Assembly (NCBI GenBank): GCA_020744425.1
Contig: JAGMUV010000004.1
Span: forward strand, 1,364,001-1,428,000
Length of the DNA stretch: 64,000 bases
From: Dactylonectria macrodidyma
Taxonomy: Eukaryota > Ascomycota > Sordariomycetes > Hypocreales > Nectriaceae
Direction: 5' to 3'
Below, piece by piece: positions 46,602-59,419 of this stretch (the stretch's first letter is position 1; every line of letters starts with the position of its first letter). The notes beneath the pieces are model-generated. The model was not told the origin of the DNA and did not search any database. It saw nothing but the letters and a program-made list of their open reading frames with translations. A program made the position numbers and the translations under genes.

Positions 46602-48090
46602 AGGTTCCCTGTTAATGGTACAGGGGGCCTTGACACCAGTGAGGGCGGACTACTTCATAGGGCCAGTTTTCGAATGTCGACAGAAATTCAAAGCAAACCT
46701 TTTGGTCAAACACCAAACCGTGCCGGGAACGATTGAAACGAGTATATTTACAACGTGGGGCCAGGAGACAACAATTCATGAACGAGGGAGCGAATAGTGG
46801 TCGTGGACAATAATTCTGCTGACCCTCAAATCTGTCTACTTTGGCACGTTTACCCGAGAAATGCCAAACAAGGTCATTGCCGGCATTCCTGGAGACATTC
46901 TAATAATCGAGTCGGTTCGGAGGGGATTGTAGCCGGCTATCCGTCCGCTGGCGAAATGGAAGCGACGAATCGCTCCCACAGAATCGGTTGTGGCTGGCAG
47001 CCCCGCAGGCCGAGACACGGCAGCCAACACAGCATGACCAGGCAAGATCCCTAACTAAAACGCATGGGTCAAGTATCAACCCAGTGACACCTGATTAATT
47101 AGCCTGTGTTGCCTTTCTCTCCGCTTGGCGTAGGCTGATGATGCCGGGGTTCCTCTTTACCGGGCTCTTCACCGAGGGAAGTGACGTTGATATGGGGAAT
47201 CGGGTCGCTGGTTATTGCCCAATGAGCGTTTTCGAGTGCATGTGCTGAGATAGCTCTAAGAGTGATGAAGGTGGGATTCACTCCATCATTGAGTGGCGTT
47301 GGTGCGTTGGCCTGAACTTAAAATGCAACCATCCCCAAGCGAGATGATTCAGAACACCTTTGTTGGACATTTTGCTTCGAAACCATAGAGGTGTACACCT
47401 TCTAAACGCCATTACCTAGGAGGAGGTGATGAGAACGCCACAATTAGGAGCTGCCTAGACCAATTGCTTTGCTTGGGTCGACAACACCAGTTGTCAATCT
47501 GAGTACACGGCAGCAGGATCAGCCAGTATTGACGACGAGGCATGGTTTCGCCTAGTCCTGCATTGTTGAGGCTTGGTTAACCAACGAACAAGGATTAAAA
47601 AATTGTGGCGTTGAGGTCCTGGGGCGAGACTCTCACTGCCAAGGCTGGAGTGGATTTCGAGGCACTAAACCTCTCATGCGTTCGGCATTGTCGGACCGAC
47701 GAAGGGCTGGGGTGGTCGGCCGGGTTGATTCAGGTTGGCTCCTATGTTCCTGGAGGGCGTCGATCTCGTGTGAAGGGGCCGCCCTCTGGGGCTCCGAAAG
47801 TCTCCTCACGTGAGGCTGTGTGAAGACTTTGAACCCAAGCAACCTAGGATTGAGTGTTGTATTTCCCCATGGGGTAATCTGCTTCTCCTGTGGTCATTCC
47901 ACCCCCACAACTCAACGTCAGGCCTGGGGCGTCCGGCTCTTTCGGATATCGCATATAAGGTCTCAGGCTTCTCGCTTCACCAAGACAATCATCGATATCT
48001 CCAGCTTCACATGGCTTGAGAGTGCAACGACACTGCTGATTCTTCTACAACCAAGTCTCTGTCAAGTTGCCAGAATTCGGTCTTTTCATT
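46602..48090. other. Intergenic region between GH32 and sugar permease
   Basis: No supportable gene. A minus-strand segment near 47230-47320 (NDGVNPTFITLRAISAHA) faintly resembles the C-terminus of a GMC oxidoreductase and may be a scrap of one. The last few hundred bases should hold the permease promoter. Confidence 0.45.
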
Positions 48091-50049
48091 ATGACTACTC
48101 TGACCCAGACCCAGAGCCCCATTGGCAAAGACAAGCCTATCTCTACCATGGAGCCTCACATCCCCGAAGGCACAGCTGTTGCCGTTGATACTGAACGTGG
48201 TATGACTGTCAAGGACTCTCTGAGGTTGTGGCCCAAGGCAATCATCTTTTCTTTCCTCATCTCCCTGGCCATCATCATGGAGGTACATTCTCCTGTCTTG
48301 CTCTCAGCTCAATACCAAAACCAACTAACGCAATCACACCTACCTAGGGCTATGACACGAGCTTGATGTCCAACTTCTGGGCTTATCCTGCTTTCGTAGA
48401 GCGATTCGGAGATGAGGTTGACAACGATGGAAATTCCATCGTTTCTGCGCGCTGGCAGACCATCATTCTCAACTCGACGCAGGTCGGCTCTATCATTGGG
48501 CTCTTCATCAATGGCATTGTGACGGAGTGGCTTGGATATCGTAAGACCATGATCATCACCATGATTGCCATGATCGGTGCCATTTTCATACCCTTTTTCT
48601 CCACTGGACTGCCAATGTTCCTCGCCGGTGGCATTGTGCAGGGCATTCCCTGGGGAATTTTCCAAACTTTGGCAGTTACTTATGCGGCAGACATCTGTCC
48701 TCTCAAGCTCAGAGGCTACATGACTTCATGGGTAAGCGGTTTCTGTCGTCAAGCAAGTTGCATCGGCGCCGATGAATCCCTTGCCATACTTGGCGGAGGC
48801 AAGCAAGAGAGGGGCTAACCACGGCTTCTTCCCAACTAGATCAATATGTGCTGGGTCATCGGCCAATTCATCGCCGTCGGCATTCTGAACGGCTTCATTC
48901 ACCGAGACGACGAGTGGTCTTATCGCATTCCCTTCGCAATCCAATGGGTAAGTACATGCCAGCCCCAGACGGTGACTTGAACATCGCCTGACGCTCGGTA
49001 GACCTGGCCGATCCCAATCATCATGGCCTCCATCTTCGCTCCGGAAAGCCCCTGGTGGCTCATCCGTCACGATCGCACCGACGAGGCTCGCGCTGCCATA
49101 CAAAAGCTGACGACGCCCCGCCCCGATATCGACTTTGACATCGACGCGCACCTCGAAATGATGCGCTTGACTGTTAAATTCGAAGCGCATACGGCTGGCG
49201 CCGGCGGGCACTACTGGGATTGCTTCCGCGGTGCTGATCGGCGTCGCACTGAAATCGCAGCCATAACCTGGACGACGCATGCCTTTTGCGGTGCCCCATT
49301 TATCGGTTACGGTATTCAGTTTATGATCCAAGCCGGTCTAGATCCCAACAATGGTTTCTCCATGAGTCTTGGTCAAATGGGCCTCTCGCTCACCGGTTGT
49401 CTTGTCGCTTGGTGGGTTATGACCCACGTTGGACGCCGTACCATGTACGTCACCGGCCTAGCCGGAATGACCGTCATTCTCTTGGTCATTGGATTCCTTG
49501 GCCTCGCACCTCGAAGCAACTCAGGGGCTTCCTGGGCCGTTGGTGCTCTGATTATGGTGATGGTTTTGGTGTTTCAGTTGACGGTAAGTGGTACTCCACC
49601 ATCAGATGCGCCAACATCGATTTTGGATACACATGACACTAGAACTAAGTACGAACCAACAGGTTGGTCCCTCCTGTTATACTATTGTTGCGGAGACTCC
49701 GTCTAGTCAACTTCGCGTCAAGACAGTGGCTATTGCCCGAGCTTCGTACAATGCCGGAGGGTTTATCACGAATGCCCTGATGCCGCAGATTATTGGCCGT
49801 AATGCGTGGAACTGGGGTGCTAAGGGCGGATTTTTCTGGGCTGGTATTGCATTCTTATTTCTTGTTTGGACCTGGTTTCGTCTCCCTGAGACCATGGGAT
49901 TGACCTATACTGACCTGGATCTTCTATTTGAGCACGGGGTTCCGACGCGGAAGTTCTCGCCTGAAGCCGCCGATATCCTGCGACCTCAGCTTCAAAGCGT
50001 GGCGGAGGGACATGACAAGGCAACCTTTGTTCAGGCTGAGGTGGCTTGA
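48091..50049 (+). CDS. MFS sugar transporter, maltose/alpha-glucoside type (5 exons, 550 aa)
   Basis: The exons are 48091-48282, 48348-48731, 48840-48947, 49002-49583 and 49663-50049, all joined in phase 0. The sequence has the sugar-porter layout. The N-terminal helix contains IIMEGYDTSLM. The loop 2 motif is GYRKTMII, then RGYMTSW. A PESPWWLIRHDRTDEA segment follows helix 6, VGRRTMYV is in the middle loop, and RLPETMGLTYTDLD is near the end. This is the MAL/oligosaccharide permease group of fungi, which imports maltose, sucrose, raffinose or related sugars with protons. Its position beside GH32 and GH27 genes favours sucrose or raffinose. The exact substrate cannot be read from sequence. 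Confidence 0.9.
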
Positions 50050-51018
50050 AAGACAGTGAGAAGATCGGAAATACGCACAGGGATCGTGTGTATAACTGAT
50101 AACCTATCTTGTGCACTATTGTTACTAGCCGTAGCATTCTTCAAGCTTCGATTCCGCTTTCCCTGGATACTGCTACATTTGGTGTTGTGCGATGGCCATT
50201 CTTGCTCAGAATGGCAAAGATTAACAAGAAAGAGAAAATCAGGTGAAGAAGCTCTATTGCGTTACAGTTGAGATGCTGGAGGCTCTCCTCCGCTACTCCC
50301 ACGAGGAGGTGACGGGCTATATACCTTGCCTAGGATAGGAGCTGGTTTTGAAACTGGACCGAGTGACGGAACCCACCCCAAGCGGTGGATCTTTATGGCC
50401 TGAACCTGTTGGATAGCATAGGTGACCACGATGATGACTCTGTAATGTGTGTATATATTATGTTACTTCTGCTTAAGCTCCCGCCCCTTGAGGTCAGGGA
50501 GGTATAGCTACACCTAGCTTCCTAATACGGTCTAGCCTAGCGAAGGCTCGGCGAGGGCTCCCCGATTCAGTCCCGAAAGACCACCTAGTCTCACGTGACC
50601 ACCCTGCGCCTAGGTGTTCCAACATGGTCTAATTCAACAATATGAACCCTGTCTACACCCAGTTTTGAGGTCTAACATCCTTCTAATAATGCCTAAGCCG
50701 CGGCGATGGGAAAAACAACGCGGGAAGATAGGATTCAAAGAACGAACCGCGGCTGATAGAGCAAGGCTTCCAAGCACATACATAAGACATCATTTGCGAT
50801 ATCGAAACTAAACGCAATTTCGTTCATATGTAGCTGTGCACGTAGAGTAGTCTCGGGCCCATAAAGACTTTGCGAAGGTCATTAGAACCACGGTTGTTGT
50901 TGATCGCCTGCTACACTATTAAAGTAAGGTTCGATATCGCAGTCCTACCAAGCCCTATGCCTGTTTTGTTTGGGTCCTCAAAACAAAACATTCGGGCTGT
51001 TGTAAAATCACTTTGCAA
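50050..51018. other. Gene-free stretch
   Basis: Only short frames without motifs. It contains the 3' ends of the converging permease and regulator genes. Confidence 0.45.
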
Positions 51019-52206
51019 TCATACCGCAACAGCCCAAGCCCATTTCGGACCAACGATGTCTCGAATCTCAGCGCAAACACCCTCTTTCCACCCCATCATT
51101 ATGAATGTGTCACCAACATCACCATTTGCCAAGAAGCACCCATATGATAACGACACAAGAGCTGCAGGCTCATAGGCTTCAAGTAGTCTCATGAAATCTT
51201 TGCTGACCAGGCATGCCCATTGTAACGACGCTCTGTGTGCTGGCCACCACTCTGATGTCTGTGCTTTTCTCACCAGCCATTTCATCAGATCCAGAGCGTC
51301 CTGACAGATTTGTCTGACGACTGGGTCCTCTTCTTGGTCCAAAAAAGTCAAAGAGTCGAGTACGTCCAGGAGTGGATCGAGAGGCCCATGGTCAGGTGGT
51401 TCAGCCTCCGTAACGTAAAGTATCCGTTCATGTCGCTCTGGCCGTATGACGCCAAAAGCATCTGCAATAGCCCTCACACCCCTCGTGAGCCTGCAATTAA
51501 CGAGTAGGTCGTTCAGCATCGACGGAGGATCATTCTCCCCCCGTACAAGCTCTTTGAGGGAACCTTCGGCATAAGAGCTAATCATCATGAGAACTGAGGC
51601 AAGATGACACACAGCGCCGTTGTCGCGGTTTGCTTTTGCCACTACATCCCTCATAATCCCCACAGCGTTTTGGGAATACTTGAATCCTAGGGAAGCGTAG
51701 ATATCTCGTCGCCGGCGATGCGCTGGCATGTCTGTTTGTGATCGATGTGCTGTATGCGCTTGTTCGAACGACGATATAGCTAGCGCCAGATTCAAAATGA
51801 CCGGATGATCGAAAGCGAGGTGTGTCACTTCATATTGCCAAAGATCTTCCGACCCTCGTTGGTGAACAACAGCCCTGAAGGCAACTTTGTGCCAATGGTC
51901 TAGCAGCTCCCTATCTTGTGCAGTCAAGCCATCTGCAGGCGATGGAGCGATTCGTTGGAGATGTGTGACGGGCACGATCTGTGCCGAAGTCGTGTCGCGC
52001 GGTGATTGCGTCCTGCTCCGAGGTGATCTTCCTTGAGCTTTGAGGCTACATATTGAGCTACGTCGAATACACGCCGTGCATGGAACCGCTTCGTCACACT
52101 ATCATGGCTGTAAGCGCTCATTCACTTCACTTGGTCTGTAAGTCATTACCTTTACTTTTCTGGCTTTGCATTCCAGACAGCCGGTCCGCGTCTTTTTATA
52201 GGTCAT
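51019..52206 (-). CDS. Zn2Cys6 transcription factor (378 aa, 2 exons)
   Basis: Exon 1 is 52206-52150 and exon 2 is 52098-51019. The 51-nt intron splits the zinc cluster after CLECKARKVK, and the join gives a complete C6 motif: C10-x2-C13-x6-C20-x5-C26-x2-C29-x6-C36 (CDEAVPCTACIRRSSIC). The main open frame alone starts at GTG, so the small first exon is needed. The rest matches the Upc2-like fungal regulator group: LLDHWHKVAF, HPVILNLALAISS, then a helical C-terminus. It lies just downstream of the arylsulfatase gene on the same strand (122 bases apart), and with the permease at 54829 it may control sulfate-ester use; this is inference. Confidence 0.86.
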
Positions 52207-52327
52207 TTCGAGGGATTTGGAATGAAATTGACAATTCAATGCTACCCCAGTGGCCAGCGGGTCGATGATAATAAGGCGTACGGTCTACAACACCGCCCGC
52301 CATTGTGGGCCTCAATCACGTCATTCC

Positions 52328-54098
<1,771 letters not shown>

Positions 54099-54828
54099 GA
54101 TTGCAAGAGATGTCCGAGGAATGTGATGGACGAAGAGAAACTGGATTACACCACTAGGAGGTAGGCAAAAGGTGGCATTTTATTGTCTATACACATCCCA
54201 CGCTGATGCAATTGCTGTAATTTATTTTGACCGCCATCGGACAGGCGAACCTCCGTCTGAAGCCGACGAGCCACTCTCTCAGGTCATTCTTTACACGATC
54301 AAAACTGAGCTACCGACGCCAAACTCCGCGAAGCTCCACATCACGACAGAGCCCCCACAAACCCCAAATTTTGGTGTGGTTCGGATCCTGCTCTCATTGG
54401 TTCCTTGTTCAACGCTTTCCAAGCATGCAAGATTCACATCTCAAAGACGTTAGACAGATTCAAGCTACCCACACCCATGATAAGCCCATCGAATTCTGGA
54501 CGACCGGGCTGTCGCTCGGATCATGGTCTCATTGGTGAATTGCATTTCAGCACGGCACCGACTTCCACTGCTTCATAATCCTTACGGGCTAACGGAGTCA
54601 ATTACGAAGTAAATATGGCGAAAGCTGAAGTGATGAAGGCGCGATAGACCGAAAGTTTGAGCATTCCGCCATCGCGCATCCTCATCGCGAGATTTTACGA
54701 AAACAGTCGGCGAGAATTAAAGATGCCAGCGCTAGGCATTGCTCTCTATTTAAGGCAATGTCTGGCCATAGAAGACTCAAGCTTGGTCATCTAGAGGCAG
54801 CTTTCTACTTTTGTTTACGTCCTCAAAC
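54099..54828. promoter_or_regulatory. Divergent sulfatase/permease promoter with direct repeats
   Basis: The 730-base region holds two near-identical 21-base words, TCGGATC-TG-TCTCATTGG type, at 54381-54401 and 54516-54536, 135 bases apart. They could be shared regulator sites; no factor can be assigned. Confidence 0.45.
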
Positions 54829-56340
54829 ATGTTGATCGAAAAGCAATCACTTCCACCCACAGTGGATGACTGGGGGGCGTCCAGTTCGGATCCGGACAAG
54901 GAGTCCAGTGGCCCGGAGCAGCGCCCCCAGAATAATTGGTCAGAAGCCGAAGAACGGGCCGTCGTCCGCAAGCTCGATCTCCTCATCATGCCTCTACTCA
55001 TCGCCGGCTTCTTCGTCTTGCAACTCGATCGCGGCAACATCGGCAACGCCCTAACAGACTTCTTCCTCGCAGAAGTGGGCATCACTCAACTTCAATTCAA
55101 TATTGGCAACCAGCTCCTCAGTCTAGGCATTGTGCTTCTTGAGCTGCCCAGCAACCTCATTCTCTATCGTGTCGGTCCTCAGAAATGGATCAGCTGCCAG
55201 ATCATTTGCTGGGGTCTGGTGGCCACCTTCCAAGCGTTCATCAAAGGAAAAGGCGTTGGTGTCTATTACGCTACCAGACTGTTGCTCGGTCTTCTTGAAG
55301 CCGGCTTCATTCCTGCAGGCTTGTACACTTTGACACAGTGGTACAAGCGCAATGAGACGAGCAGACGCTTCACTGCGTTCTTCCTTGGCAACATGACTGC
55401 TTCAGCAGCAAGTGGCCTCATTGCCTACGGTATTCTTCAGATGCGAGGCACAGCAGGACTGTCTGGTTGGCAGTGGATGTTCCTGATTGAAGGCATCATC
55501 ACAATACTTGTCGGCATCGTTTTCATCCTTCTCATGCCTCACTCTCCCACAAATCCGTCAAATATTCTGCGTCACTCATACTTTACATCACGAGAGATCC
55601 ATATTATTACCCATCGCGTGGCCATCGACAATCCTACTGAAGGCCCCAAGCACAAATATGTCAGATGGGTTGACCTCAAGGCAGCCTTCTCCCGATGGTA
55701 CGTCTACCCACAGCTTACCGTCTCCTTCTGCTGCATCGCCATTATTTCGCCACTTGGAACATATCAACCATCCATCATCGCAAGCTATGGCTACGATCGT
55801 CTTCAAGCGAACGCACTGTCTTCCGTCGGCAATTGGATCGTTATTGTGCTGAATCTGTCGTTTGGGTGGATTGCCGACAAGACTCAGAGGCGAGGCGGTC
55901 TTATTTTTCTTGCTGCTGTGCTGAGTTTTGCATTTTGCCTTGCGACCAGACAACTCGTTACGAGCACGAATCGTGATCTCAAGTACGGAATCCTCACTTG
56001 CACCACACTGTGGGGATCTGTGGCTCATCCTCTGAACGGCTCCTGGCTTGCCGTCAATATTCGTAATCCTGCAGAGCGCTCCATCACGATGGCTCTACTC
56101 ATCATGACTGCGAACGCTGCTGGTTTGGCAGGTGCTCAGATCTTCCAGGCACATGATGCACCACTGTATAGGACGGGTTTTACAGTCATTCTCACCCTGG
56201 CGTCCACCGCTTTGGTGTTTGCGATCGGCTCTAATGCACAGTATCTGTGGCTCAACAAGAAGTTAGCCCGGAAGGAGGAAGCGGAGGAAGAAGTAGGGGA
56301 AGCGGTGGGTGAGGGGAACAAATGGCGGTTCTCATTGTAG
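54829..56340 (+). CDS. MFS anion permease, allantoate/DAL5 family (503 aa)
   Basis: A single open exon; ATG 54829 is used since the longer frame starts at TTG. About twelve membrane segments are visible, with family marks of the anion:cation symporters. RKLDLLIMPLL comes before helix 1, then QLDRGNIGNALTD, LLELPSNLILYRVGP, LLLGLLEAGFIPAGLYTLTQW, and PHSPTNPSN in the central loop. The tail is charged (RKEEAEEEVGEAVGE). DAL5-type carriers move allantoate, ureidosuccinate, nicotinate, and in some cases sulfonates or choline sulfate. Divergence from the arylsulfatase suggests a sulfated or anionic organic substrate. No introns or lesions were seen. Confidence 0.88.
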   Translation: MLIEKQSLPPTVDDWGASSSDPDKESSGPEQRPQNNWSEAEERAVVRKLDLLIMPLLIAGFFVLQLDRGNIGNALTDFFLAEVGITQLQFNIGNQLLSLGIVLLELPSNLILYRVGPQKWISCQIICWGLVATFQAFIKGKGVGVYYATRLLLGLLEAGFIPAGLYTLTQWYKRNETSRRFTAFFLGNMTASAASGLIAYGILQMRGTAGLSGWQWMFLIEGIITILVGIVFILLMPHSPTNPSNILRHSYFTSREIHIITHRVAIDNPTEGPKHKYVRWVDLKAAFSRWYVYPQLTVSFCCIAIISPLGTYQPSIIASYGYDRLQANALSSVGNWIVIVLNLSFGWIADKTQRRGGLIFLAAVLSFAFCLATRQLVTSTNRDLKYGILTCTTLWGSVAHPLNGSWLAVNIRNPAERSITMALLIMTANAAGLAGAQIFQAHDAPLYRTGFTVILTLASTALVFAIGSNAQYLWLNKKLARKEEAEEEVGEAVGEGNKWRFSL

Positions 56341-56906
56341 AAGAATTCTTCGATGTGCTGAAATTCTTCCTAGTACTACATACCAAAATCAACTTTAGTA
56401 GAGTTGACTTATGCCAGGGGGTAGAGTTGAATTTCGGAAGTCACTCAACAGGGGGCCAGAGTTGATTTCTGCTGGGGGTAGAGTTCAATTAAGCAAGGGG
56501 TAAAGTTGAATTTTTGATTGGGCATGAGCGCGTATAGGCAAGCCACGCGAGTACGCGTCACGTAAAGTAGGAGTTTTCTACTTAATATTAAGTTGGAGTA
56601 CTTGACTGCGACACTTCGAAGTTTTCTATCTTTACTGCGCTGTGAAGATTAATCCTATTAGGGAATCGGGTTCTGCTAATGTGTAACGGTCGTGCACTCA
56701 AGCCAGCCTGTACGTAGTATAGGGTAGATCGAGGGCGGATTCCTAAGGGATAAACCGGGGGTTTATGTTAGCAGAACGGTTAGGTCATACTTACTCCTAT
56801 TAAGTAATAAGAATCTTTTATCCTACTATAACCACCTTTCGCTTTTATACTCTCGACCACGCGGAATACTCAGCTTTTTTATTTATTTATCAAATTGGGC
56901 AAGATC
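56341..56906. other. Intergenic region with repeat array and a short inverted repeat
   Basis: Besides the array at 56398-56513, TTCTGCTAA at 56671 and its inverse TTAGCAGAA at about 56768 frame some 100 bases, possibly a tiny MITE. No gene seen. Confidence 0.5.
56398..56513. repeat. Array of GGGG-TAGAGTTGAATTT-type units
   Basis: Five directly repeated copies of an AGAGTTGA core occur in about 115 bases. Four are preceded by a G-rich GGGGTA or GGGGCC word (56418, 56451, 56474, 56497). The unit spacing is 23-33 bases. An inverted AATCAACTTTA lies just before the array. It resembles subterminal repeats of a DNA transposon end, but no transposase is nearby. Confidence 0.7.
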
Positions 56907-57692
56907 ATGGCTAACTTCCCGCCAATCGACATGGCAATCGCCTGCCCACAGCCTCGCTTCGCTGGGGACGTTGAGCCCTGTCGCATGTCGCGCTCTGCGC
57001 TGCAGCATCTCGCGCGCCACGACGGCAGCCACGACTACCCTTACTCCTGGGGCTACACCATCTTCCGCACCGTCTACACGCCCGCCTCAGACGAGGATAT
57101 CGCAAAGGCGGTCGAGCGCCTGGCTGTCTACGCAAAGTTCTTCACTCAGAGGGAGCACGCCCGCGGCGCGTTTGACGCCCGCCCGAATGAGGAGCTCTGG
57201 AGCCGCTACTACTGCGAGGTGGTGCAGGATGAGCAGACCCTTGCTGATGCGAGCGAGAGCGAGGTCGGGGAGCGGTTCGATGCCTGGATTAGGCAACGTC
57301 TCCGTCCCGCGATTACTACGTACCCTGAACCGAATGCCAGGTTTCTCTTCTGCTTGATGCTTGACGACAAGAGCCTCGAGAACATTCTCGCGCTTCCGGA
57401 GGATCCCCGCGCCCCGGTCAACTATGGCTATGGTGCCCCTGACGAGGACGTGGGCGAGGGCTGGGTTAAGGTCATCTCGAACAGAATGTTGTCGGAAGAC
57501 GAAGGCGGCGGCGGCAGGTATTGGCTGCGGGTGGGCATCACGGACTACCTGTGGCCCATATGGTTCTACCCCTTTGACCCGGACGCCATGCTCGAGGAGA
57601 TGGGTTGGAGGGATGCAGAGGACGGAGTCCAAAACCTCTGGGGCAGGCCTACGGACTGGTTTGAGGAGATAATGGCAGCTCGTTCCGGATGA
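56907..57692 (+). CDS. Fungal-specific protein of unknown function (261 aa)
   Basis: ATG 56907 (ATCATGGCT) is used; the frame extends to a TTG slightly upstream. The protein resembles a common Pezizomycotina hypothetical family with SWGYTIFRTVYTP, an AVERLAVYAKFF segment, and PNARFLFCLMLDD later. It has no signal peptide or membrane span, is moderately acidic, and carries a Gly-rich loop near residue 200. No enzymatic motif is recognised. The frame is complete and GC-rich compared with its AT-rich upstream flank. Confidence 0.7.
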   Translation: MANFPPIDMAIACPQPRFAGDVEPCRMSRSALQHLARHDGSHDYPYSWGYTIFRTVYTPASDEDIAKAVERLAVYAKFFTQREHARGAFDARPNEELWSRYYCEVVQDEQTLADASESEVGERFDAWIRQRLRPAITTYPEPNARFLFCLMLDDKSLENILALPEDPRAPVNYGYGAPDEDVGEGWVKVISNRMLSEDEGGGGRYWLRVGITDYLWPIWFYPFDPDAMLEEMGWRDAEDGVQNLWGRPTDWFEEIMAARSG

Positions 57693-57808
57693 TTATATGC
57701 TTTCTATACACACTTTCTCTTTAACACACAGCCCTTTACCAATCATGTATTCTATCCAAGTTATCTCTATAGCTCGTCCGTTACGTCCCAGTCATAGTTG
57801 GGCCCTGT

Positions 57809-59300
57809 TCAGTACGCGTTCCCTTGGGTCGTGTACAGCCCGTTCTGCGGCGCGGCGCACAGGATATTGCCGAAGAAGCTGGACGCGCCGACCAGGTTGC
57901 TGCAGTCGAAGTACACCCAGGGGTTGAAGCGCCGGATGTCGCCGGACGTCAGGTCGTGTGCGGCCTCGAGCCCTATGTACGTGTCGTTGTTAGTGTAGGA
58001 GATGAGCTTGCCATAGGATAGGGGCAGGCAAATCTCGGTGCCGGAGGGGATGCTGCTGTAATCGAAGATCTCCGGGTTCGTAGTGTATAGTGACACGGTC
58101 GAGTCGTTATTCAGGAAGGCAACGTCCTCACACGTCTCCTCCGTGGATCTCACCGTGTGCTACTTGTCCAAGACGCATATAGTGGACTGCTCGGGTATGG
58201 AGGTGATGGGCGGCGGAATGGTGGTATTGCCCGTCTGGCCGCACGTCTTGTATACGAGCTCTAAGTCGCTTTTGTAGTTCTTGTTATATACGGAGTAGGA
58301 GGAAGCCTGCATTATGGCGAGGCGGTTGATGCAGCAGTCAGAGCACATCTCGTCCTCGGGCATGTCGTTAATGGAGCTGACGGTAGTGAATTCGGCGATG
58401 ATGTCTGTTCTCTTGTTAATATCGGTGTTATCAGCGGAGGGAGGGGGGATTGAGAGATTCATACCGTTACAGTACCTGCCGGTCTTGGGATCCGTGAGAC
58501 ACGTCCCGTTATAGCCAGCCCACATCCGCCCTCCGTACAGAGTGGGAATGTCCCTAACGACAGTTTATCCCTTGCAGTTGGTGTTGACGTTGTCGAACCA
58601 GCTGCGCAGCGACTCGCCGCAGCCCTCGTCACAGACGGAGTCGGTCAAGGTGGCGTTGCCCAGGCTGCCGTGGTACGCCGGCTTAGTGGAGGACTAGACC
58701 AGTAGTCGCAGAGGATCTTGGCCGTGAGGACTTACATGGGTCCAACAGGATGTGGTTGCGAAGTCCGTCAAGTATGTAGACGGGGAAGACGGGGAAATCG
58801 CGCCGGCCCGAGGTTTCCTCAGAACCCTCGAGCCAGGCGAGGGACAACAGGAAGCTGTTCATACTGTCCTTAGCAAGAGTTGCGATGCTGCTACTCGGAG
58901 TGACCATCTCAATAATAGCCTTTATACAGAAGTTATAAATCCATAAGTCCAAGCTCTGTTAAATCTCAATGCCGCGCCCCTAGCACTCATTAGTCTCAAA
59001 GCAAGTCTAGCTAATTATAGTCACTAAACCACAAGTACAGACCGGCGCCCAGGACATAGACGGCCGTAGAGTCGACGATGCGCAGCACTTACGATAAGTA
59101 GCAGCGCATATCATTGGCCTCGCACTCGCTAAAGGTGGGATCATTAAAGAAGATGCCCATGCAGAAGGGCTCAGGTGCGACAGGGACGGGCTAGTAGTAA
59201 AGCAACTCGGTCTGGATTATGCCCATGACGATATTAGTCGCATTAGACACATAGTACTAGTAAAATGCGCAATACTCTGACGCAGTCCCCCAGAGCCAGG
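57809..59300 (-). pseudogene. GH55 beta-1,3-glucanase - LysM fusion pseudogene
   Basis: Reading the minus strand from 59300, a GH55 C-terminus appears: WLWGTASEYCAFY, YYVSNATNIVMGIIQTE, then RIVDSTAVYVLGAGLY. After a shift, LWIYNFCIKAIIEMV and AKDSMNSFLLSLAWL follow. After about 58780 a LysM-type tail follows: YHGSLGNATLTDSVCDEGC, MWAGYNGTC, DEMCSDCCINRLAIMQAS, and a final IPSGTEICLPLSYG and VYFDCSNL. TAG or TAA codons interrupt it where CAG or tyrosine codons are expected, notably at 58565-58567 and 58157-58159 and twice in the GH55 part. The N-terminal GH55 half is missing. The fusion reading is from family memory; the two parts could also be separate genes. Confidence 0.65.
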
Positions 59301-59419
59301 CCTACTCCTATGGCACCCTGCCCTCGGGGGCCCGGATGAGAACGACCGCGTCCAGCTTACTCCTGACACACTCACTCCAGAGCCAGATGCCTAACCCGCC
59401 CCTGGCCTTGGCAGCGTCA

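Noticed and set aside
47099..47340. GMC-oxidoreductase-like C-terminal scrap
   Set aside because: Only one short motif (GVNPTF-type) supports it and no flavin-binding part is present; noted only in the gap entry.
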